A stretch of DNA of 64,000 bases from Photobacterium piscicola (GCF_900166965.1 NZ_FUZI01000004.1:186001-250000); one strand, 5' to 3'; counted from the stretch's first letter, positions 38,032 through 51,602 are shown. Made by a program: numbers and translations. The notes: generated from the letters alone by a model not told the origin.

Positions 38032-39120
38032 CTATCGAGCGGCTAACCAATCTTGTACTTGGTGATAATCACCTCTAAATACAATACGATCTGCTTTTTT
38101 GCTTAATTGATAAGTATACATTGGATCATAATACTGCTCTAGCAAAGGCGCTAACCAAGCATCATGCTCAGTTAATGAGCCGTTAGATTGCATCATTTTC
38201 ACTGCATGTTGCTGTGATTTCAGCATTACTTCATAACGTTCCAAACCTAAACGTTTACGAATATTGAACATGCCTTTTTCTAAATACTCAGCAAATAAAA
38301 TCCAACCTTGTTCCTCACCGTAATGAGCCACATAATCACGTTGCATTTTAACGACATAATCATCTAATAGACGTGCTAAACGTACATCTACTGGATCATC
38401 AATAACAGCAATATCAGCTTCTTGCATTGCACGATTGATTGATAAAGGCACAGTAACACAACCAATGTTTTTACCTTCATCTTCAAACACGAAGTGTTCA
38501 ATGCCACGATCTAATTTTTTAACCATCTGTACAGCAAGATCACTCTCAAATGCAATTTGAGTTCGTTGCGGCGTAACATAACGACCAAACGATGAACCAC
38601 GGTGGTGTGCTGCACCTTCTAAATCAAGGCCATTAGCAAGAACATTGACCATAATTGTCTTACCGCTACCCGTATTACCGGCAACAATAGACATTGGTTT
38701 AGCAGCAACTTCATCAATAGTATCAACTAAATAACGACGTAATGCTTTATAGCCACCAGTGATAAACGGATAATCTATACCCGCTTCTTTAAGCCATTGT
38801 TGAGTAATTTGAGAGCGTAAACCACCACGGAAACAATAAAGATAACCGTCAGGATTTGCTTCACAAAATGCTTTCCATTGCGCTACACGTTCTGCTTTAA
38901 CGTCACCATTAACCAGCTTATGACCAAGATCAATAGCTGCATCTTGTCCTTTATTTTTATAACACGTACCAACAGCTGCACGTTCATCATCCGTCATTAA
39001 CGGACGACTATGAGAAGTTGGGAATGCACCTTGAGTAAATTCAACCGGTGCACGCATATCCATTAATGGTGTATCGTTCACAAACAGATGACGGAAATCT
39101 TCGCAATTGGGACGCGACAT
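38032..39120 (-). CDS. mnmH: tRNA 2-selenouridine synthase
   Basis: 362 residues, also called SelU/YbbB. A rhodanese domain (about 1-130) has the catalytic cysteine C96 in YLYCFRGGLRSQ; a P-loop domain follows with GNTGSGKT at 148-155. It replaces sulfur by selenium in the wobble uridine of some tRNAs, using selenophosphate from SelD, via a geranylated intermediate. Its ATG overlaps the selD stop (TAATG), so the two are translated together. The in-frame TTG at 39126 is not needed. Confidence 0.96.
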   Translation of the reverse strand: MSRPNCEDFRHLFVNDTPLMDMRAPVEFTQGAFPTSHSRPLMTDDERAAVGTCYKNKGQDAAIDLGHKLVNGDVKAERVAQWKAFCEANPDGYLYCFRGGLRSQITQQWLKEAGIDYPFITGGYKALRRYLVDTIDEVAAKPMSIVAGNTGSGKTIMVNVLANGLDLEGAAHHRGSSFGRYVTPQRTQIAFESDLAVQMVKKLDRGIEHFVFEDEGKNIGCVTVPLSINRAMQEADIAVIDDPVDVRLARLLDDYVVKMQRDYVAHYGEEQGWILFAEYLEKGMFNIRKRLGLERYEVMLKSQQHAVKMMQSNGSLTEHDAWLAPLLEQYYDPMYTYQLSKKADRIVFRGDYHQVQDWLAAR

Positions 39121-40154
39121 TAGCAAACCTCAATAAAGGTATCGCCATCCATCGGCACAAGTTCACCAATCGCTTCCAGCAAGATGTTATGTTTTTTAGC
39201 AATGGCTTGTACTTCAGCTTCGCTACTTGGATCAACGGCTAATAATAGGCCGCCTGATGTTTGAGGATCACATAATAATGCTTTTTGTTGATCCGTCATT
39301 TGACCCACTTTGTGGCCATAACTCATAAAGTTACGCTCTGTACCACCAGGAACACAACCTTGAGCGATGTAATCATACACACCCGGTAATGTTGGAATCT
39401 TATCAAACCAAAGTTTTGCTTTTAGGTTACTGCCTTCACAAATCTCAGTTAAGTGACCCATTAGGCCAAAACCTGTTACGTCAGTTAGCGCTTTTACGCC
39501 TTCAACATCAGCAAAGTCTGCACCAGGTTTATTTAGCTTACACATCCAATCGCGTGCCAAACCTTTATGCTCATCAGCCAACTTAGATTGTTTTTCAGCC
39601 GTTGTTAATACGCCGATACCTAATGGTTTAGTTAGGTATAAATGACAACCCGCTTCTGCACTGTCATTACGTTTAACACGATCAGTACTTACTAATCCTG
39701 TTACAGCAAGGCCAAAAATTGGCTCAGGAGCATCAATAGAGTGACCACCAGCAAGAGAAATACCTGCCTCACGACACACTGAACGGCCACCATCAATCAC
39801 TTTTTGCGCAATTTCAGGTGACAATACATTTACAGGCCAGCCTAAAATAGCAATCGCCATGATAGGTTTGCCACCCATAGCGTAAATATCACTGATCGCG
39901 TTAGTCGCAGCAATACGACCAAAATCAAACGGGTCATCAACGATTGGCATAAAGAAGTCAGTGGTACTGATCACTGCTTGACCATTACCGATATCATAAA
40001 CGGCAGCGTCATCTTTACTTTCATTACCAACCAGTAAATTAGGATCAGCAAAAGGTGCTAATTGAGTACGAAGAATAGTATCAAGTACTTGGGGAGAAAT
40101 TTTACAACCACATCCGGCACCGTGGCTGTATTGTGTTAGGCGAACATTTTCCAT
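39120..40154 (-). CDS. selD: Selenide, water dikinase (selenophosphate synthetase)
   Basis: A 344-residue enzyme making selenophosphate from selenide and ATP. The start giving [20 protein letters not shown] matches E. coli and has GGAG upstream; a longer frame extends to 40214. The active-site cysteine is C15 (equivalent to E. coli C17) with K18. No in-frame UGA was seen, so this SelD is not itself a selenoprotein. The partner is mnmH; selA and selB are not in this window. Confidence 0.97.
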   Translation of the reverse strand: MENVRLTQYSHGAGCGCKISPQVLDTILRTQLAPFADPNLLVGNESKDDAAVYDIGNGQAVISTTDFFMPIVDDPFDFGRIAATNAISDIYAMGGKPIMAIAILGWPVNVLSPEIAQKVIDGGRSVCREAGISLAGGHSIDAPEPIFGLAVTGLVSTDRVKRNDSAEAGCHLYLTKPLGIGVLTTAEKQSKLADEHKGLARDWMCKLNKPGADFADVEGVKALTDVTGFGLMGHLTEICEGSNLKAKLWFDKIPTLPGVYDYIAQGCVPGGTERNFMSYGHKVGQMTDQQKALLCDPQTSGGLLLAVDPSSEAEVQAIAKKHNILLEAIGELVPMDGDTFIEVC

Positions 40155-40287
40155 GACACGCTCCAAAATATAGAAAGAACCAGCGATTCTACTCCTGCCC
40201 TCGACAACTGTCATCTTTCCAACTAAAAAGCGACCATTTTCTATTAAAACAAATCCACATTGGCAGTAATAGTCATCAATAAGGAAT

Positions 40288-40339
40288 AAAAAAGGTGATG
40301 CTATTCACGGTTTAACACCGAAAAATAGCTATCACCTTC
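40288..40339 (-). terminator. Terminator after ydjA
   Basis: AAGGTGATAGCTATT and AATAGCATCACCTT pair on the leftward strand with a single-base bulge, followed by six T. It lies about 75 bases after the ydjA stop and before selD. Confidence 0.75.
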
Positions 40340-40412
40340 CATTTTTAACCCTGCAGTCACATCAGTGAAGAGTTAAATGCGAGTTAATGTTACATCTGTT
40401 GTATATCAGTAA

Positions 40413-40961
40413 TTACAAATATTCAACGTATTGAGCAAGATCGCGTTCATGGACTTTCGCTTCACGGCAACCAATTGAACCGAGGTATAAAAAACCAACA
40501 ATCATGTCTTCGCCCGTAACACCTAATGCTTCACGAACCACGGGATGATATGCCCAAGAACCTGTACGCCAAAAACCAGAGTATCCTTGTGCTACTGCTG
40601 CCATTTGCATTGCTTGTGCAGCACAACCAGCAGATAAATGTTGTTCTATAACTGGGACTTTATGGCCAGAGGTCACTTTACTAACAACAGTGATCACCAT
40701 CGGTGCACGAAAAGGTGCTTTTGAGGCTTTTTCAATTACAAAATCATCGAGATGATCCGCTTTCGCTGCCGCAACTAAAATATTTGCTAGCGTGGTTAAA
40801 CCTTCACCTTGAGAAACAATAAAGCGCCACGGCGTTAAGCCACCATGATCAGGAGCACGTAATCCTGCACGAAAGATATTCTCAAGAACATCACCTGCAG
40901 GTGCTGGCTCAACTAATTTTGGTAATGAGCGACGATTAAGCAGAAGTGATAGCGCGTCCAT
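40413..40961 (-). CDS. ydjA: Nitroreductase YdjA
   Basis: A 182-residue FMN-dependent NAD(P)H nitroreductase of the smallest type. The N-terminal RRSLPKL and GGLTPWRFIV are the FMN-binding arginine and loop; the C-terminal part has GYSGFWRTGSWAYHP. The physiological substrate of YdjA is unknown. The ATG giving MDALSLLLNRRS has GAGG upstream; a longer in-frame start at 40997 lacks support. The order topB, selD, ydjA, sppA, ansA follows E. coli, here with fadH inserted. Confidence 0.94.
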   Translation of the reverse strand: MDALSLLLNRRSLPKLVEPAPAGDVLENIFRAGLRAPDHGGLTPWRFIVSQGEGLTTLANILVAAAKADHLDDFVIEKASKAPFRAPMVITVVSKVTSGHKVPVIEQHLSAGCAAQAMQMAAVAQGYSGFWRTGSWAYHPVVREALGVTGEDMIVGFLYLGSIGCREAKVHERDLAQYVEYL

Positions 40962-41037
40962 AACAACCTCAAAATGAAAATAATTATTGTTTCTCATATA
41001 ATAAGGCAGTTAAAGCGCAGAACACAAGCCATCATAA

Positions 41038-43059
<2,022 letters not shown>

Positions 43060-43069
43060 CTAATCATCA

Positions 43070-43080
43070 TGGTCAGACCA
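43070..43080. promoter_or_regulatory. Putative FadR operator before fadH
   Basis: TGGTCAGACCA is the core of known FadR sites (TGGTNCGACCA type, as at fadBA). It is perfectly symmetric around the centre and lies immediately upstream of fadH. FadR repression relieved by long-chain acyl-CoA would fit the enzyme's job. Confidence 0.75.
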
Positions 43081-43268
43081 GTATATTTGAGCTTAGACCG
43101 CAATATCAACCCAAATTAACAAAAAAGCAACATTTACATGATGCGCCTCACTATTTATAATCAATCACGTACGTTTATTTTACTATTAATAACAATTACA
43201 CCGTAAAAACACTGTAATTCAGCAGTGACTACGCTACGATATCGCTATCACCATTATCAGGAATTTTC

Positions 43269-45116
43269 ATGAAAGCCATATTCTCAAGGATTGGAAAATT
43301 CTTCCTCGCTATCGGGAAGTTGATTAACTTTACTCGCAAATTTGTCCTCAACCTTTTATTCGTTCTAATTATTGGCGCGATAATTTTTGCATTAACCGAT
43401 GAAGATAAGACCACCGATACTACCGAACCCTCAGCGTTAGTGCTCAACCTCTCAGGTCCAATTGTTGAACAAAGTAATTATGACAATCCACTTGATAGTG
43501 TAATGAGTGAGGCGTTAGGTAAGCCTGATGTAAAACAAAATGTATTATTTGATATTGTTGAAGCGATTCGCGCAGCAGCAACAGATAAAGACATCACAGG
43601 TTTGGTGCTTAACCTTAAAGACATGTCTGAAACCAGCTTAACCAAAATGCGTTATATCGCAAAAGCCATTGAAGAATTTAAAGCATCAGGCAAACCTGTT
43701 TATGCTTATGGTGACAATTACACCCAAAGCCAGTACTACCTCGCCAGTTATGCAGATAAAGTCTTTTTATCGCCAGACGGTGGCGTAATGCTAACAGGTT
43801 ATGGCACTTACACTCTATATTATAAGAGCTTACTGGCTAAACTAGATGTAACCACCCATGTGTTCCGCGTAGGTACTTATAAGTCATTCGTTGAACCTTA
43901 TATTCGTGATGGCATGTCAGCCGCAGCCAAAGAAGCTAATACCGTATGGTTAACCCAGTTATGGGGCGCATTCAGTGACGATGTCGCAAAGAACCGCAAA
44001 ATAAAACCGCAAACATTAACACCCAATATCGATGAGTTTATTACTCAACTGAAATCTGTTAATGGCGACTTTGCTCAATTGAGTAAAAAATTAGGTTTAG
44101 TTGATTCACTCGTCACTCGTGATCAAATGACCCAATATTTAATAGATACTTTTGGTGCTAACGACAAACATAGCTTTAAACAGATTAGCTATTACGATTA
44201 CCTACCATTACTGGTTGATGATCAACAACCATCACCAAATAAAGTGGCCGTTGTTATCGTAAACGGTGCCATTGTTGATGGTAAAAGTAGCCAAGGTTCT
44301 GCTGGCGGTGACACTATTGCCTCACTATTAAACCAAGCACGCTTTGATAAACAAGTGAAATCAGTAATCTTACGGGTTGATAGCCCAGGGGGTAGCGCTT
44401 TCGCCTCAGAGGTTATTCGTAATGCCGTTGATGCTCTCAAAAGAGCGGGCAAACCAGTTGTAGTCTCAATGTCGAGTGTTGCAGCCTCTGGCGGTTATTG
44501 GATCTCCTCCAGTGCCGACGAGATCATTGCTCAACCAACAACAATCACCGGCTCTATTGGTATCTTTGCAATCTTAACCACCTTTGAAAAAGGCTTAGAA
44601 AAACTGGGCGTTTACAGTGATGGGGTTGGTACAACACCATTCTCTGGTGTGGGTGTTACGCGTGCGCTACCTGACGGTGTTGCAAAAGTATTCCAACTTG
44701 GGGTTGATAATGGTTACCAACGTTTTATTGGCTTAGTCAGTAAATACCGCCATATGACGTTAGCTCAAGCAGATAAAATTGCTCAAGGCCGCGTATGGAC
44801 AGGTAAAGATGCGCAGCAACGTGGTCTAGTTGATAAATTAGGTGACTTCGATACCGCCATTACTGCTGCTGTTGAATTAGCGAAAGTAAAAGATTATCAA
44901 TTAGTATGGATGCAACAACCACTCTCACCAGTACAACAATTCTTTAAAGAAATGTCTGGCGAAGTAACCGCTAAAATCGCAACTATGGTGCTGGGCGATA
45001 TGCCATCCACGTTAGCGCCAGTGACAAAAGTTGCTAAAGATCTTACTTCACTCACTAATTTTAACGATCCTAATGGCCGTTATGCTTTTTGCTTAAATTG
45101 CAGCACGGTTAATTAA
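43269..45116 (+). CDS. sppA: Signal peptide peptidase A (protease IV)
   Basis: A 615-residue inner membrane serine peptidase degrading cleaved signal peptides. One N-terminal helix (about 22-44) anchors it. Two tandem S49 domains follow; the nucleophile serine is in VVSMSSVAASGGYWISSS in the second domain and the general-base lysine is expected in the first. CAGGAA precedes the ATG. It is divergent from fadH and followed by ansA, the E. coli order. Confidence 0.96.
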   Translation: MKAIFSRIGKFFLAIGKLINFTRKFVLNLLFVLIIGAIIFALTDEDKTTDTTEPSALVLNLSGPIVEQSNYDNPLDSVMSEALGKPDVKQNVLFDIVEAIRAAATDKDITGLVLNLKDMSETSLTKMRYIAKAIEEFKASGKPVYAYGDNYTQSQYYLASYADKVFLSPDGGVMLTGYGTYTLYYKSLLAKLDVTTHVFRVGTYKSFVEPYIRDGMSAAAKEANTVWLTQLWGAFSDDVAKNRKIKPQTLTPNIDEFITQLKSVNGDFAQLSKKLGLVDSLVTRDQMTQYLIDTFGANDKHSFKQISYYDYLPLLVDDQQPSPNKVAVVIVNGAIVDGKSSQGSAGGDTIASLLNQARFDKQVKSVILRVDSPGGSAFASEVIRNAVDALKRAGKPVVVSMSSVAASGGYWISSSADEIIAQPTTITGSIGIFAILTTFEKGLEKLGVYSDGVGTTPFSGVGVTRALPDGVAKVFQLGVDNGYQRFIGLVSKYRHMTLAQADKIAQGRVWTGKDAQQRGLVDKLGDFDTAITAAVELAKVKDYQLVWMQQPLSPVQQFFKEMSGEVTAKIATMVLGDMPSTLAPVTKVAKDLTSLTNFNDPNGRYAFCLNCSTVN

Positions 45117-45135
45117 AGACAACAATTGTCAGTAG

Positions 45136-45161
45136 CTCGGTCAATATTGGCCGGGTTTTTT
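45136..45161 (+). terminator. Terminator after sppA
   Basis: CTCGGTC pairs with GGCCGGG (with G-U pairs) around an AT loop and is followed by six T. Confidence 0.75.
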
Positions 45162-45349
45162 AATGTCTTCACACACCACAACCCACCATTAGTTAACAGT
45201 CATTTACACTGATACTGTGTAATAAATCAGCATACTCCGCTACGATCACATTTTAACTCATACAATCACACTACAAATCTAACTAACCTCGCATCTTCAT
45301 GCAGTTTGCGTATAATACGCGCACTCATTCGTTCATTCTGAGCTTAAAA

Positions 45350-46363
45350 ATGGAAAGAAAACACATTTACATCGCTTACACTGGCGGTACTATTGGTATG
45401 CAAAAGTCGGATCATGGTTATGTTCCTGTTGCTGGTTTTATGCAGCAACAATTGGCAAGCATGCCAGAATTCCATCGTTCAGAAATGCCAGAGTTCACTA
45501 TCAATGAGTATGAACCACTGATTGATTCATCAGATATGACCCCCATGGATTGGCAGCGAATTGCAGATGATATAAAAGCTAATTATGATAAATATGATGG
45601 TTTTGTGATTTTACATGGTACTGATACCATGGCTTACACCGCATCAGCATTATCATTTATGTTTGAAAATTTAGACAAACCTGTGATTGTGACTGGTTCA
45701 CAAATTCCATTGGTTGAATTACGCTCTGATGGTCAAAGTAATTTGTTAAATGCTCTTCATATTGCGGCTAATTACCCAATCAATGAAGTCACCGTATTTT
45801 TCAATAACCAATTGATCCGTGGTAATCGCAGTACTAAAGCACATGCTGATGGTTTTGGTGCGTTTATTTCGCCAAACTTACCACCGCTATTAGAAGCGGG
45901 AATCAATATTACTGTTAATAACATTGCCCAAATAGATAAAAAGCCTGACGGCGCATTTCAAGTCCATACTATTACACCGCAACCAATTGGGGTTATCACA
46001 ATGTATCCGGGCATTTCTCCTGAAGTGATCCGTAACACATTACGTCAACCCGTCAATGCAATGATACTACTGACATTTGGTGTCGGTAATGCGCCACAAA
46101 ATAAAGAATTGCTTGAGCAACTCAAAGCGGCAACAGATCGTGGCGTTATTGTAATGAACTTAACTCAATGCCTATCAGGTAAAGTGAATATGGGTGGGTA
46201 TGCAACAGGCTGTGCGCTTGCTGAAGCAGGTGTCTTAAGTGGTTATGATATGACCCCTGAAGCTGCATTGGCTAAATTACATTATTTATTAAGCCAAGAC
46301 CTTACCACTGAAGCGGTCCGTAGTCTGATGCAACAAGATTTACGTGGTGAATTAACCCATTAA
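45350..46363 (+). CDS. ansA: Cytoplasmic L-asparaginase I
   Basis: 337 residues. The type I enzyme lacks a signal peptide. The active-site threonines are in YTGGTIGM and the HGTDTMAYTA motif. NLTQCLSGKVNMGGYATG is the allosteric region typical of the E. coli type I enzyme. The start giving MERKHIYIAYTGG aligns with AnsA; an upstream ATG at 45299 is in frame but would add 17 residues. TATAAT at 45311-45316 is a plausible -10 box, and would put that upstream ATG before the transcription start. Confidence 0.96.
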   Translation: MERKHIYIAYTGGTIGMQKSDHGYVPVAGFMQQQLASMPEFHRSEMPEFTINEYEPLIDSSDMTPMDWQRIADDIKANYDKYDGFVILHGTDTMAYTASALSFMFENLDKPVIVTGSQIPLVELRSDGQSNLLNALHIAANYPINEVTVFFNNQLIRGNRSTKAHADGFGAFISPNLPPLLEAGINITVNNIAQIDKKPDGAFQVHTITPQPIGVITMYPGISPEVIRNTLRQPVNAMILLTFGVGNAPQNKELLEQLKAATDRGVIVMNLTQCLSGKVNMGGYATGCALAEAGVLSGYDMTPEAALAKLHYLLSQDLTTEAVRSLMQQDLRGELTH

Positions 46364-46392
46364 TCGATAATCACACTGTTGATTACCGATGC

Positions 46393-46420
46393 AAAAAAGA
46401 GCCGCTATGGCTCTTTTTTT
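46393..46420 (+). terminator. Terminator after ansA
   Basis: AAAAAAGAGCC and GGCTCTTTTTT pair around GCTAT, 30 bases after the stop. Confidence 0.92.
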
Positions 46421-46508
46421 GATCATGATTTCTACCACCAACAATAACAAAGCCAACTACACTTATTGCAATATTATCGCTCATTGAGCCAAGCAATAAG
46501 TGACCACT

Positions 46509-47183
46509 ATGATTTTACATGGCACCTCGATATCTCCCTTTGTACGAAAAATAATGCTAGCACTCAATTACAAAGGTATTCGCTATGAACTCCAACCGCT
46601 TAATCCTTATCTTGAAAAGGAACTTGCACACAAACGCCACCCCATGGGAAAAGTTCCAGTACTTGAGCATGGAACATTAACCATCATTGATTCCGCAGTT
46701 ATTGCGCATTATTTAGATGATGTTTATCCCATTCCACCACTATATCCAGGCAATGCACAACAACGAGCTCAAATACGCTGGCTTGAATCATACGCAGCAA
46801 CTCGTGTCACATCATTAATTGGAGGAGTACTGTTTTATCAAAAAATATTACGTCAAAAAATGCAAAACAAAAGTTGCGATCAAGAAGCCGTTGAGCAATG
46901 TTTAACTCATCATCTTCCAGATGTACTGCACTACCTTAACCAACAAATTCCACAGCAAGGTTATGTCAGTGATCATTTTTCAATGGCTGAAATTAGTTTA
47001 TGGAGTATCTTTCGAAGCGGATGGATGAGTGGGTTACGTTTACAACCGCATTATCCACAGTTACATGCTTATCTACAGCGAATAGAACAGGAACCATGGA
47101 TAGCCAATCTTATCGCAGAAGAAGATCATCAATTACAAGATTTCTATTGTGAACCCATGATTTTACCGCACTCATCAACATGA
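46509..47183 (+). CDS. Glutathione S-transferase family protein
   Basis: About 224 residues. A thioredoxin-fold N-terminal domain (about 1-80) contains SPFVRKIMLALNYKG and the GSH-binding VPVLEHGTLTIIDSAVI. A helical C-terminal domain follows. The substrate is not evident. Start: ATG at 46509; a GTG nine bases earlier (46500) is in frame and neither has a strong ribosome binding site. It ends three bases from the convergent yeaC stop, with no separating terminator seen. Confidence 0.88.
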   Translation: MILHGTSISPFVRKIMLALNYKGIRYELQPLNPYLEKELAHKRHPMGKVPVLEHGTLTIIDSAVIAHYLDDVYPIPPLYPGNAQQRAQIRWLESYAATRVTSLIGGVLFYQKILRQKMQNKSCDQEAVEQCLTHHLPDVLHYLNQQIPQQGYVSDHFSMAEISLWSIFRSGWMSGLRLQPHYPQLHAYLQRIEQEPWIANLIAEEDHQLQDFYCEPMILPHSST

Positions 47184-47186
47184 TAA

Positions 47187-47510
47187 TTACAACTGATCAT
47201 GATCAAAGCGAGCAATATCATTGTCATGGGACGTATTTTCAGTGTCACGAGGCATCGCAGTGACATCAACAGCAAAGTCCCGTTTAAATTCCGCTTTTGA
47301 TTTAAATTTAATATCACCACCAGCAGCAACCGTCATGTGATCGGCCTTGATATTATGCCGAGACTGATACAGCATCACCGCTTGCATTGCACTATCACGT
47401 AATGGGGGAGTTAATGTTGAGCCATCCAACCATTTACCTGTCTCAACTGCGGTTAAAATACGCTGATAAACGTCAGGCGTCATTGCCGCTAAGAGTTGAT
47501 TAACATCCAT
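47187..47510 (-). CDS. yeaC: YeaC family protein (DUF1315)
   Basis: 107 residues. LLAAMTPDVYQRILTAVETG followed by KWLDG matches DUF1315/YeaC. It is soluble and of unknown function. AAGGA lies about ten bases before the ATG giving MDVNQLLAAM. It belongs to the conserved neighbourhood yeaC-msrB-gapA-yeaD, here with a lipoprotein gene in the middle. Confidence 0.92.
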   Translation of the reverse strand: MDVNQLLAAMTPDVYQRILTAVETGKWLDGSTLTPPLRDSAMQAVMLYQSRHNIKADHMTVAAGGDIKFKSKAEFKRDFAVDVTAMPRDTENTSHDNDIARFDHDQL

Positions 47511-47678
47511 ATTCTTATCCTTATTTACCATGGTTGCATGACATATTTTAGGTCAATATCAAAAAACATATTTATTCATTGTAGACCTATCATATTAAAT
47601 TACTTTGCAGTAACAGTTTCATTTACAAAAAAAATAATACTGCTAAATTTAATTATCGCTTTTTTATGAGTTTATCTT

Positions 47679-48533
47679 TTGAACTTTGTTTTATTGTTCG
47701 CACGTACAGTATCGTCACACTCACTACGAAATGTAAAAGCCATAATGTTATTACCACTTTTACTGAGTGGTTGCTTTGATCATTACCGTACCACAGAGAA
47801 TCTATGTGATGATAACCCCGACGTATGCCAACCATTAAATCTTAATGATGGCCAATGTCGCATTCAACGAACGAACCTTATATGGCAACGTTATGACACC
47901 TTGCAAACCCCCTCAGAACAACACAAATTTAAAGAGTTAAAAGCAACCAAGGAATATCAGTTCTGTCTTGAGTATGCCGCACGCATTGAGCCAACAGAAT
48001 TAAAGCAACGTAAGACCAAACGCATACAAGCGCTATATCATAGTTATGAAAGTATTGAACGGCTCAATCAAGAATTACAATCCTCTCAAGATCCACATAT
48101 TATTTATTATCGTTGGAGTCAGGGTGACCCAATAGCTAAACAACAATTTATTGCACTTGAAGGTGATAAAAAACTTGAACACCCTGAATTACAATTAGCA
48201 CTGGCTCGCTATTATGTTAATAAAGATAAGCCTAAGACAATCGATCTTCTGCATCATAGCCTCAGCCTTTATAAAGCAAAAGATAATATTAATATCAGTA
48301 TATTACACTCTCTTTCAACCTTATATTATCAGCAACACAACATGGCAGCAGCTTATGTCTGGGCTAATATCAGTACCCATTATCAACCCAATAATACACC
48401 TCAAAAAATAACACTTCATAACCCATTTAAGTTAACTGAAAACGAGCGAAAAAAATTAGATAGTGTGACACTCAACATCATTGCAACCTTGAATAACGGT
48501 CAATACCATCGCACTGATATTATGATGCAATAG
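47679..48533 (+). CDS. Lipoprotein of DUF2989 type
   Basis: Up to 284 residues. The lipobox LLSGC puts the lipidated cysteine 32 residues from the TTG start used here. The next region is cysteine-rich (ENLCDDNPDVCQP ... GQCRIQ), followed by helical TPR-like repeats (LQLALARYYVNKDKPKTIDL). The start is uncertain. The ATG at 47745 gives a signal of only nine residues without basic residues. The TTGs at 47679 or 47694 give a normal signal with Arg and Lys before the hydrophobic core. The DUF2989 assignment is from memory of Vibrio proteins in this position. Function unknown. Confidence 0.75.
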   Translation: MNFVLLFARTVSSHSLRNVKAIMLLPLLLSGCFDHYRTTENLCDDNPDVCQPLNLNDGQCRIQRTNLIWQRYDTLQTPSEQHKFKELKATKEYQFCLEYAARIEPTELKQRKTKRIQALYHSYESIERLNQELQSSQDPHIIYYRWSQGDPIAKQQFIALEGDKKLEHPELQLALARYYVNKDKPKTIDLLHHSLSLYKAKDNINISILHSLSTLYYQQHNMAAAYVWANISTHYQPNNTPQKITLHNPFKLTENERKKLDSVTLNIIATLNNGQYHRTDIMMQ

Positions 48534-48605
48534 CCATAACAACTCACCATAGTATAAAGATCTCAGCGCGATTATCTTAAACCGTCACGGGTACACAGCA
48601 GCAGA

Positions 48606-48995
48606 TTAATTATCGGTAGAGAAAAGCAGTGAAATTGAATTAACACAAAATCGCTCACCTGTTGATGGCGGCCCATCAGGAAAAATATGCCCTAAATGGC
48701 TATCACACTGTGAACACCGAATCTCCGTCCGTACCATGCCATGACTATCATCATTTAAATAACGAATACACTCTTTCGTGATAGGTGCGTCAAAGCTCGG
48801 CCAACCACAGCCAGAATCATATTTATTAGCAGAAGCAAATAAAGGCTGCTCGCAGCAAGTACAACTATAAACACCAGTCTCACGATTATGTAACAGTGTG
48901 CCACTAAAGGGAGCTTCTGTTGCTTGCTCACGACACACTCGATAAGCATCAGTAGATAACTTATCCTGCCAATATGCATTATCTTTTTGATTCAT
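48606..48995 (-). CDS. msrB: Peptide methionine-(R)-S-oxide reductase
   Basis: A 129-residue repair enzyme for oxidised methionine. Zinc is held by two CxxC pairs (CTCC and CSQC), and the catalytic cysteine is in [17 protein letters not shown] is the substrate pocket. The ATG giving [13 protein letters not shown] is chosen; the frame stays open to 49058 but the extra residues are not family-like. It is divergent from gapA, as in E. coli. Confidence 0.96.
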   Translation of the reverse strand: MNQKDNAYWQDKLSTDAYRVCREQATEAPFSGTLLHNRETGVYSCTCCEQPLFASANKYDSGCGWPSFDAPITKECIRYLNDDSHGMVRTEIRCSQCDSHLGHIFPDGPPSTGERFCVNSISLLFSTDN

Positions 48996-50327
<1,332 letters not shown>

Positions 50328-50365
50328 TGTAAGCAATTAGCTGACTTTCTTTGAAAGCAGATAGT

Positions 50366-50397
50366 AAAAGGCGACGCTTAAGGGTGTCGCCTTTTTT
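50366..50397 (+). terminator. Terminator after gapA
   Basis: AAAAGGCGAC and GTCGCCTTTT pair around a ten-base loop with further T residues. Confidence 0.92.
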
Positions 50398-50676
50398 ACA
50401 TCTAAAATATGGTAATTATCAATTCAACCAAAAATAACATGCCGTCATCATTCTCACTTAGAACGAATAAATTATAAAATAACCACCGCAGCCCTGTTTA
50501 ATGTATAGCACATGAAATATTCAGATCAAATATGTTACAAAAATAACAAATAAATCTTAATATTCTTTGATATTTTAAAACGAAAAATAAGTTTTCATTG
50601 TTTATGATTTTGCGCTGAATATAACCAAAATCATCACCAATGGGCGCTTTCGCCACTCAACATTAAGGAAAAGAAG
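50398..50676. other. gapA-yeaD intergenic region
   Basis: About 280 AT-rich bases after the gapA terminator. It must hold the yeaD promoter; no specific element is evident. Confidence 0.4.
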
Positions 50677-51552
50677 ATGGATTTACGTCAACTTTCGACA
50701 ATTAATGCATTATCTGATGCTGTTACTGTATGCGAATATCAAGGTGTGAAAATTATTCGCATTATTCACCCAATGGTAGAAGCGGGAATTTCTCTCCATG
50801 GTGGCCATCTACTTTGGTTCAAACCTGCGGGTGAAAAAGATGTTATTTGGCTAAGTGAAAATGCTGAATTTGATCTAACAAAAGCAGTTCGTGGTGGTAT
50901 TCCTGTTTGTTGGCCATGGTTTGGTAAAGCAGGAACTCCTTCTCATGGTTTTGCTCGTACAAGTGAGTGGACATTATCGCAACACCGTGAAAATGAGCAT
51001 GGCGTTATTGTTTCTTTGACCCTTGAAGATAACCAACAAACTCGTGAAATTTGGCCACATAAATTCCATAACCAAATCACATTTGAAATGAATGCTGAGC
51101 TAAAAGTGAGTTTATCATCAACCAATACAGATACTCAGCCTTGGTCATTTGGCGGTGCACTACACACTTATTTTAATATTGCAGATATCAACAATGTTTC
51201 AATAACGGGTATGGGTCACGCATATTTAGATAGCACTCAAGCAGGAAAAGCATGCCAAGGTAGTGATGTATTAACCTTTAGCGCAGAAACGGATCGTGTA
51301 TATACTCAGCCTCAACCAACGATTCTAATTGCAGACAAAAATAACCAACGTACTATTGCAGTAACGAATGACGGTGATAATGCAGCCGTTATTTGGAACC
51401 CTTGGCAACAATTATCAATAAGCATGGCTGACATGGCAAACAATAGCTTTGAAACCATGGTGTGTGTTGAATCAACAATTCATACCCCAACTATTGAGCT
51501 ACAACCAGGACAGTCACATACCTTAGCAACTCGTATTGCCGTCCAGCACTAA
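50677..51552 (+). CDS. yeaD: D-hexose-6-phosphate mutarotase YeaD
   Basis: 291 residues, aldose-1-epimerase-like fold. SLHGGHLLWFKPAGEKDVIW and RGGIPVCWPWFG are family signatures, and SHGFART contains the catalytic histidine region. It speeds conversion between alpha and beta hexose 6-phosphates in the cytoplasm. AAGGA is seven bases before the ATG. Placement after gapA is conserved in enteric bacteria and Vibrio. Confidence 0.94.
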   Translation: MDLRQLSTINALSDAVTVCEYQGVKIIRIIHPMVEAGISLHGGHLLWFKPAGEKDVIWLSENAEFDLTKAVRGGIPVCWPWFGKAGTPSHGFARTSEWTLSQHRENEHGVIVSLTLEDNQQTREIWPHKFHNQITFEMNAELKVSLSSTNTDTQPWSFGGALHTYFNIADINNVSITGMGHAYLDSTQAGKACQGSDVLTFSAETDRVYTQPQPTILIADKNNQRTIAVTNDGDNAAVIWNPWQQLSISMADMANNSFETMVCVESTIHTPTIELQPGQSHTLATRIAVQH

Positions 51553-51602
51553 TTCATAATGCTTTCTCCATCACTAGCAAGATTACGATCTGGCTAGTGA
51601 TG

